From the NCBI GenBank assembly GCA_023425455.1, contig JAFACP010000036.1, positions 1 through 8,940 of the forward strand: a stretch of 8,940 nt of DNA, in the 5' to 3' direction. The notes below the pieces were generated by a model that had not been told where the DNA came from, searched no databases, and saw only the letters and a program-made list of their open reading frames with translations. This document shows, piece by piece, positions 5,184 through 8,940 of this stretch. The stretch comes from Pseudomonadota bacterium (GTDB lineage: Bacteria > Pseudomonadota > Gammaproteobacteria > Enterobacterales > Enterobacteriaceae). The position numbers were made by a program, and so were the translations under genes. How positions within the stretch are numbered: the stretch's first letter is position 1; each line of letters begins with the position of its first letter.

Positions 5184-7322
5184 TTACCCCTTCAGCACAT
5201 AGCCATACAGCCGCTTGATCCCGTCGGCATCTTTTTCACTGTACACGCCCTGCAGCTCCGGCGAGAAGCCCGGCAGCAGGTTGACGCCCTCTTCCAGCGC
5301 CAGAAAATAGCGCTGCACCGCGCCACCCCAGACTTCACCCGGCACCACGCACAGCACCCCCGGCGGATAAGGCAGCGCCCCTTCCGCGGCGATACGCCCC
5401 TGCGCGTCACGAATACGCACCAGCTCGACCTCTCCGCGAATATAGCGCTGGTTGGCATCCTGCGGGTTCATCACCACCTCAGGCAGGCTGTCTTTGCGGA
5501 ACATCGCTTTCTGCAGATCCTTGACGTTAAAACTGACATACAGATCGTGCATCTCCTGGCACAGCTGGCGGATCGTGTAGTCCCGATAGCGCACCGGGTA
5601 TTTCTGGCTGATGGTGGGCAACACCTGCGCCAGCGGGGTGTCATCTTCTATGTGTTGCTCAAACTGACCGAGCATCGCCACCAGCTGCGCCATCTTCTCA
5701 GCGCTCTCGGCCGGTGTCAGCAGGAACAGGATCGAATTGAGATCGCACTTCTCCGGGACAATACCGTTTTCACGCAGGTAGTGCGCGAGGATGGTGGCCG
5801 GAATTCCGAATTCGGTGTAGCTGCCGGTTTGCGCATCGATACCCGGCGTGGTCAGCAGCAGTTTGCACGGATCGACAAAATACTGATCCCGGGCATAGCC
5901 CGCAAAACCGTGCCATTTCGCGCCGGGTTCGAAGCTAAAGAAACGCCGCTCCCGGGCAATCGTCCCGGTCGGGTGATCCTGCCACGGGCGACCTGCCACC
6001 ACCGGGGGAATAAACGGTTTGATCATATGGCAGTTGGCGATAATCGCCTTGCGCGCCTCGATCCCCAGCGCCACGCATTCTGCCCACAGCCTGCGCCCGC
6101 TTTCGCCTTCATGAATTTTGGCGTTGACATCCAACGCGGCAAACAGCGGATAAAACGGGCTGGTAGAGGCGTGCAGCATAAAGGCATTATTCAGCCGCTT
6201 GTGCGGACAGAAACGCGCCTGACCACGAATGTGATTATCTTTTTTGTGGATCTGCGACGTTTGCGAGAACCCGGCCTGCTGCTTATGCACCGACTGGGTC
6301 ACAAAAATGCCCGGATCGTTCTCGTTCAGCTCCAGCAGCAGCGGCGAGGTTTCCGCCATCATCGGGATAAACTGCTCGTAGCCCACCCACGCGGAGTCAA
6401 ACAGGATGTAGTCACACAGATGGCCAATCTTGTCGATCACCTGGCGGGCGTTGTAGATCGTGCCATCGTAGGTGCCGAGCTGAATAACGGCCAGCCGGAA
6501 CGGACGCGCATCGTCGGCTTTTTCCGGCGCCACATCACGGATCAGCTCGCGTAAGTACCCGTCATCAAAACAGTGCTCATCAATCCCGCCGATAAAACCA
6601 AACGGGTTACGCGCCGCTTCAAGATAGACCGGCGTCGCCCCTGCCTGGATCAGCGCGCCATGGTGGTTGGATTTATGGTTGTTGCGGTCAAAGAGCACCA
6701 GATCGCCACGGGTCAGCAGCGCGTTGGTCACCACCTTGTTGGCGGCGGAGGTGCCGTTCAGCACGAAGTAGGTTTTATCCGCATTAAACACCTTTGCGGC
6801 GAACTTCTGCGCATCTTTGGCGGAGCCTTCGTGGATCAGTAAATCACCGAGCCTGACGTCGGCATTGCACATATCGGCGCGAAAAACATTCTCGCCGAAA
6901 AAGTCATAGAACTGCCTTCCTGCCGGGTGCTTCCTGAAAAACGCGCCGTGCTGGTGCCCCGGGCAGGCGAAGGTGCTGTTTTTCATCGCCACATACTGGC
7001 TCAGGGTGTCAAAAAACGGCGGCAACAGGTTCTCTTCATAGCGACACGCCGCAGATTCCAGCTCCAGAAAGTCCTGCGCTTTGCCGGTGATCACTGCGGT
7101 CACGCCTTCAGGCATCACGACAAGCTCCTGCGAGAACATAAACACCGGCAGCTGAAAGCCGGTGCGTTTCAGTAAGGCCAGAATGCCGCTGCAGCTCTCC
7201 GCAACGGTAATGACGACTGCCGCCACATCGGTAAAATCGGTCGCGTCCAGCGTCACTTTCTCGCGGTGCGTGGACACGGTGGATACCAGCTCGCGGCTGA
7301 CGGCAATGTTCATTGATTTCAT
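5184..7322 (-). CDS. speC: Biosynthetic ornithine decarboxylase
   Basis: SpeC is a PLP-dependent cytoplasmic enzyme converting ornithine to putrescine and CO2, the first step of polyamine synthesis from ornithine. It has 712 residues (E. coli SpeC 711), near-identical across long stretches and colinear from MKSMNIA to GYVLK. A receiver-like wing domain covers about 1-105. The PLP fold carries NGTSAANK (189-196), FDSAW with Asp309 expected to bind the PLP ring nitrogen, and the Schiff-base lysine Lys347 in SVHKQQAG. The C-terminal domain includes YPPGVLCVVPGE. The ATG at 7322 was chosen by match to E. coli; an in-frame extension to 7382 is conserved-looking neither in length nor sequence. There is no good SD before this ATG. 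It is transcribed away from yqgA, the E. coli arrangement, and the closeness to SpeC rather than inducible SpeF plus the absence of a potE partner support the housekeeping form. Confidence 0.97.
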   Translation of the reverse strand: MKSMNIAVSRELVSTVSTHREKVTLDATDFTDVAAVVITVAESCSGILALLKRTGFQLPVFMFSQELVVMPEGVTAVITGKAQDFLELESAACRYEENLLPPFFDTLSQYVAMKNSTFACPGHQHGAFFRKHPAGRQFYDFFGENVFRADMCNADVRLGDLLIHEGSAKDAQKFAAKVFNADKTYFVLNGTSAANKVVTNALLTRGDLVLFDRNNHKSNHHGALIQAGATPVYLEAARNPFGFIGGIDEHCFDDGYLRELIRDVAPEKADDARPFRLAVIQLGTYDGTIYNARQVIDKIGHLCDYILFDSAWVGYEQFIPMMAETSPLLLELNENDPGIFVTQSVHKQQAGFSQTSQIHKKDNHIRGQARFCPHKRLNNAFMLHASTSPFYPLFAALDVNAKIHEGESGRRLWAECVALGIEARKAIIANCHMIKPFIPPVVAGRPWQDHPTGTIARERRFFSFEPGAKWHGFAGYARDQYFVDPCKLLLTTPGIDAQTGSYTEFGIPATILAHYLRENGIVPEKCDLNSILFLLTPAESAEKMAQLVAMLGQFEQHIEDDTPLAQVLPTISQKYPVRYRDYTIRQLCQEMHDLYVSFNVKDLQKAMFRKDSLPEVVMNPQDANQRYIRGEVELVRIRDAQGRIAAEGALPYPPGVLCVVPGEVWGGAVQRYFLALEEGVNLLPGFSPELQGVYSEKDADGIKRLYGYVLKG

Positions 7323-7340
7323 AAGCGCAAATACCCGTTT

Positions 7341-7380
7341 CAGGGGAGAAAAAGCCCCGGACAGGGGAAATCCCCTGCCC
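7341..7380 (-). promoter_or_regulatory. Alternative hairpins in the speC leader, possible attenuator
   Basis: Read toward speC, CAGGGG (7377-7372) can pair with CCCCTG (7367-7362) around a 4-base loop. Alternatively, CCCC (7367-7364) can pair with GGGG (7358-7355), which is followed by C and five T, a small terminator-like hairpin. The same GGGG can also pair with CCCC at 7346-7343. These pairings exclude each other, and all lie within 60 bases of the speC start codon. The terminator stem is only 4 bp, so function is uncertain. Confidence 0.35.
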
Positions 7381-7422
7381 AACGAATGTGTCTGACCGGA
7401 ATCAGCTCCGACCGCCAGACAT

Positions 7423-7453
7423 CAGTAAAATCAGAGCGCGTCTGGTTTTACTG
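7423..7453. repeat. 13-bp hairpin in the speC-yqgA region
   Basis: CAGTAAAATCAGA (7423-7435) and TCTGGTTTTACTG (7441-7453) pair over 13 positions (one U-G in the yqgA-direction RNA) around a GCGCG loop. An A-run on one arm and a T-run on the other are features of bidirectional terminators, but the T-run is inside the stem. An alternative pairing of CCAGAC (7415-7420) with GTCTGG (7440-7445) would break it. Confidence 0.5.
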
Positions 7454-7513
7454 TTGTCCTGCAGTGAGCCTGCGTTACCCTCACCGCATGGTGAGACAGG
7501 GTTCAGTGAAGAT

Positions 7514-7569
7514 GATACGGACAAGCCTGCGCGCGGTGGTAAGAGATGTCATCATGGCGGCTCCGTATC
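7514..7569 (+). ncRNA. Candidate structured leader RNA element upstream of yqgA
   Basis: GATACGGA (7514-7521) is exactly complementary to TCCGTATC (7562-7569), with GCC (7525-7527) and GGC (7559-7561) continuing the stem after a small bulge. A GC-rich interior of about 30 bases is enclosed. The closed, long-range pairing and its position ahead of uORFs resemble a cis-regulatory RNA domain. I do not recognise it as a known class, and transcription of the region is assumed. Confidence 0.3.
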
Positions 7570-7592
7570 CGGGAGGAGAAAATTCGCGCATC

Positions 7593-7640
7593 ATGTCACC
7601 TTTTATTTTAGGGTGCAAGAAGGAATCATTATGCATTTAA
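7593..7640 (+). CDS. Possible 15-residue upstream ORF (MSPFILGCKKESLCI)
   Basis: The ATG at 7593 opens a 15-codon frame ending in TAA at 7638-7640. A very strong SD (GGGAGGAG, 7571-7578) lies upstream but 14 bases away, which is long. The frame overlaps the shorter uORF starting at 7631. Too short for homology arguments; it is listed because the SD otherwise has no gene to serve. Confidence 0.2.
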   Translation: MSPFILGCKKESLCI

Positions 7641-7651
7641 TCCTCGAATGA
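7631..7651 (+). CDS. Possible 6-residue leader peptide (MHLILE) upstream of yqgA
   Basis: ATG 7631 is preceded by AAGAAGGAA with AGGA ending 6 bases before it, a better start site than many real genes in this window have, and the frame closes after six codons (TGA 7649-7651). Around the stop, TCCTC (7641-7645) pairs with GAGGA (7650-7654), while GAGGAGCG (7650-7657) can instead pair with CGCCTC (7663-7668). This layout is typical of translation-controlled leaders. The downstream gene, yqgA, begins 67 bases later. Function is unproven. Confidence 0.35.
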   Translation: MHLILE

Positions 7652-7718
7652 GGAGCGCCAGACGCCTCTGCCGTGTCATAATAATGCAACATCATTGATT
7701 AAATAACAGGAGCTTACC

Positions 7719-8432
7719 GTGGTTGTCGGACCCTTTATTAACGCTGGCGCCGTATTGCTGGGCGGCGTACTTGGCGCCGTATTAAGCCAGCGGTTACCGG
7801 AACGTATTCGCACATCAATGCCCTCGGTTTTTGGTCTGGCGTCACTGGGGATCGGTATTCTGCTGGTCATCAAATGCGCCAACCTGCCCGTTATGGTACT
7901 GGCGACGCTGCTGGGCGCACTGATTGGCGAATTTTGCTATCTGGAAAAAGGGATCAACCATGCCGTCAGTCAGGCCAAAAACCTGATCTCCCGCCCGGGG
8001 AAAATCAGAAACGGCAACCACGAGTCATTTATTCAAAACTATGTGGCAATCATTATTCTGTTTTGCGCCAGCGGCACGGGGATATTTGGCTCCATGCAGG
8101 AAGGGATGACCGGCGATCCGAGCATACTGATTGCCAAGGCATTTCTTGATTTCTTCACCGCCACCATTTTCGCCACCACGCTGGGTATCGCCGTCGCGGC
8201 CATTTGCCTGCCGATGCTGCTTATCCAGCTCACGCTCGCCACCTGCGCCACCCTGATCCTGCCGCTGACCACCCCGGCGATGATGGCCGACTTTACCGCC
8301 GTGGGCGGCCTGCTGCTGCTGGCGACAGGGCTGCGTATTTGCGGAATTAAGATGTTCGCGGTGGTGAATATGCTCCCCGCCCTGCTGCTTGCGATGCCGC
8401 TTTCAGCCCTGTGGACGCACTTTTTCGCCTAA
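7719..8432 (+). CDS. yqgA: DUF554 family inner-membrane protein YqgA
   Basis: This is a 237-residue polytopic membrane protein of unknown function. It matches E. coli YqgA (235 residues) almost throughout, from the N-terminal GPFINAGAVLLGGVLGAVLS through HESFIQNYVAII (101-112) and GTGIFGSMQEGMTGDPS (119-135) to the C-terminal NMLPALLLAMPLSA. About six or seven hydrophobic segments are visible (about 3-22, 36-52, 56-74, 106-124, 146-180, 192-208, 214-232). The family is Gly-rich and transporter-like, but no substrate is established, and I do not assign one. The start is GTG with AGGAG 6 bases upstream (7708-7712). It is divergent from speC, as in E. coli, and preceded by the structured leader described above. 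Confidence 0.93.
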   Translation: MVVGPFINAGAVLLGGVLGAVLSQRLPERIRTSMPSVFGLASLGIGILLVIKCANLPVMVLATLLGALIGEFCYLEKGINHAVSQAKNLISRPGKIRNGNHESFIQNYVAIIILFCASGTGIFGSMQEGMTGDPSILIAKAFLDFFTATIFATTLGIAVAAICLPMLLIQLTLATCATLILPLTTPAMMADFTAVGGLLLLATGLRICGIKMFAVVNMLPALLLAMPLSALWTHFFA

Positions 8433-8512
8433 GATTACGGCGAACTGGTGAGAGATTGTGCAGTCTGTAACGAAAACAACAAATTTCGTTGACGGCAGGT
8501 GAAGTGGTTTAC
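8433..8512. other. Spacer between yqgA and the IS3-family element
   Basis: No gene is seen. A small inverted repeat, AACGAAA (8469-8475) and TTTCGTT (8484-8490) with an 8-base loop, may be part of the yqgA 3' end; no T-run follows. No tRNA-Phe gene is present here, although in E. coli pheV lies beyond yqgA as I recall. Confidence 0.5.
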
Positions 8513-8833
8513 TGAATTTGGCCACCTGAATAGAGGTGATACGCTCACCTCAGAACAACACAGGTGCCCCAATGAAAAGAAGAAATTTTAGTCCTGAATT
8601 CAAACGCGAATCCGCTCAGCTGGTTGTCGATAAAAACTACACCGTCTCTGATGCCGCTAAGGCATGGATGTCGGTCTTTCCACGATGACCAAATGGGTCA
8701 AGCAACTGCGTGAAGAGCGTCAGGGTAAAACACCAAAAGCCTCTCCGATAACACCGGAACAAATCGAAATACGCGAGCTGAAGAAAAAGCTACAACGCAT
8801 TGAAATGGAAAGCGAAATATTAAAAAAGGCTAC
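8513..8833 (+). mobile_element. IS3-family insertion sequence, left part, interrupted
   Basis: The likely left end starts at 8513 with TGAATTTGGCCACCTG, beginning TGA as is common for IS3-family terminal repeats, 59 bases before orfA. The orfA remnant follows. The A6G slippery heptamer AAAAAAG at 8822-8828 is the programmed -1 frameshift site that joins orfA and orfB in this family. The element breaks at 8833, where an IS30-family end begins; orfB and the right terminal repeat are not in the window. The exact left boundary is inferred because the other end cannot be compared. Confidence 0.75.
8572..8833 (+). pseudogene. IS3-family transposase orfA, frameshifted and truncated
   Basis: OrfA is the N-terminal helix-turn-helix half of the IS3 transposase, which binds the terminal repeats. 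It starts at ATG 8572 ([14 protein letters not shown]...), typical of a common enterobacterial IS3 subgroup, and continues through the HTH (TVSDAAKA) to 8664. One A is then missing where family members read AAKAMDVGLS: GCATGG stands for the expected GCAATGG. The original frame therefore stops after WMSVFPR, while the rest ([14 protein letters not shown]... to EILKKAT, leucine-zipper region) continues in the frame of ATG 8664. After KKAT the coding sequence is cut by the IS30-family end. Two independent lesions mean the gene is dead. Confidence 0.85.
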
Positions 8834-8940
8834 TGTAGATTCAATCTGTCAACGCAACACCCCTTTCAATTATCTCTTTAGGTGTTTTGAACTTCAGTGT
8901 CTTTCTCGGTCTGTTGTTTAGCTGAGCTGCAACCTGATCC
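8834..8940 (-). mobile_element. IS30-family insertion sequence, transposase-3' end (runs off the right edge)
   Basis: It begins with TGTAGATTCAATCTGTCAAC, which closely matches the terminal inverted repeat of IS30 (TGTAGATTCAATTGGTCAAC as I recall it). The transposase reading frame ends seven bases inside this end. IS30-type elements make short (about 2-bp) target duplications, so the orfA flank is expected to resume directly after the other end. Confidence 0.85.
8841..8939 (-). CDS. IS30-family transposase, C-terminal 32 residues (partial)
   Basis: Read on the minus strand, the frame gives [18 protein letters not shown] followed by [14 protein letters not shown] and a TGA stop at 8843-8841. 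LNNRPRK followed by TPKEI is the characteristic C-terminus of IS30-family DDE transposases. The catalytic core and start lie beyond the right edge. Confidence 0.85.
   Translation of the reverse strand, partial: DQVAAQLNNRPRKTLKFKTPKEIIERGVALTD

Larger units (their letters stand above)
7323..7718. promoter_or_regulatory. Divergent speC-yqgA intergenic region, rich in potential RNA structure
   Basis: These 396 bases contain no protein gene of ordinary size but must hold promoters and leaders of both genes. Listed separately are a G/C-run cluster next to speC (7341-7380), a 13-bp hairpin (7423-7453), a long-range 8-bp stem (7514-7521 with 7562-7569) and two overlapping tiny ORFs (7593-7651). 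A further small inverted repeat, CTCACC-GCAT-GGTGAG, lies at 7480-7495. I found no confident sigma-70 promoter pair and no match to a riboswitch class I know. Confidence 0.6.

Noticed and set aside
5085..6554. 489-codon plus-strand ORF opposite speC
   Set aside because: It is an antisense shadow of a near-complete SpeC match; no recognisable domain and no SD.
7323..7382. 20-residue N-terminal extension of SpeC
   Set aside because: The E. coli protein begins at MKSMNIA, and the extension passes through the G-run/C-run hairpin region, which looks like leader DNA.
7480..7495. CTCACC-GCAT-GGTGAG hairpin as a manganese (yybP-ykoY) riboswitch
   Set aside because: The conserved core sequences of that class are not visible, and the stem is short.
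7386..7651. 84- and 87-codon plus-strand ORFs in the speC-yqgA intergenic region
   Set aside because: They lack SDs at their starts, show no family features and run through inverted repeats; only the short 3' uORFs have initiation signals worth noting.
1..8940. CRISPR array, toxin-antitoxin or phage defence genes
   Set aside because: No regularly spaced repeats, and every sizeable intact frame is explained by citrate, polyamine, DUF554 or IS genes.

Overview
The window looks like chromosomal DNA of an enterobacterium of the Enterobacter, Klebsiella or Citrobacter type. SpeC and YqgA are close to their E. coli counterparts, and their divergent arrangement is the one I recall from E. coli. The coding DNA is GC-rich, and the accessory genes are of types known from citrate-fermenting enterobacteria. 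The species cannot be fixed from the window alone.

Positions 1-5134 hold a citrate module read outward from an AT-rich control region (about 2470-2814). Leftward (minus strand) run a 2-hydroxycarboxylate transporter, a fumarylacetoacetate-hydrolase (FAH) fold enzyme and the first 71 codons of citC, the citrate lyase ligase that acetylates the lyase prosthetic group. They are 17 and 13 bases apart, so this is an operon that leaves the window on the left, presumably into citDEF and related genes. Rightward (plus strand) run a CitA/DpiB-type membrane sensor kinase and its CitB/DpiA-type response regulator, with an 11-base gene overlap. The expected logic is that the kinase senses citrate or a relative outside the cell, the regulator binds the AT-rich divergent region, and uptake and cleavage genes are induced. 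The unusual member is the FAH-fold protein, which sits where oxaloacetate-handling functions are often found. The control region carries an array of GGTTTTWAT-like elements, including a perfect inverted repeat and a 19/20 direct repeat 52 bases apart, which are good candidate operators.

Positions 5138-7322 hold a strong convergent hairpin and then speC (minus strand), the biosynthetic PLP-dependent ornithine decarboxylase. Positions 7323-7718 are a gene-free divergent region between speC and yqgA. It is unusually rich in potential RNA structure: a possible attenuator-like switch ahead of speC, a 13-bp hairpin, an 8-bp long-range stem and two overlapping tiny ORFs ahead of yqgA. YqgA (7719-8432) is a DUF554 membrane protein.

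The right end (8513-8940) is mobile DNA. An IS3-family element begins near 8513. Its orfA has a one-base deletion and is then interrupted, just after the A6G programmed-frameshift site, by the end of an IS30-family element whose transposase C-terminus is read on the minus strand. This is an insertion sequence nested in an insertion sequence, and both run off the window.

The most interesting items for follow-up are the FAH-fold enzyme inside a citrate operon, the Arg-to-His change in the sensor's ligand pocket, the repeat array between the divergent operons and the structured, uORF-bearing yqgA leader.
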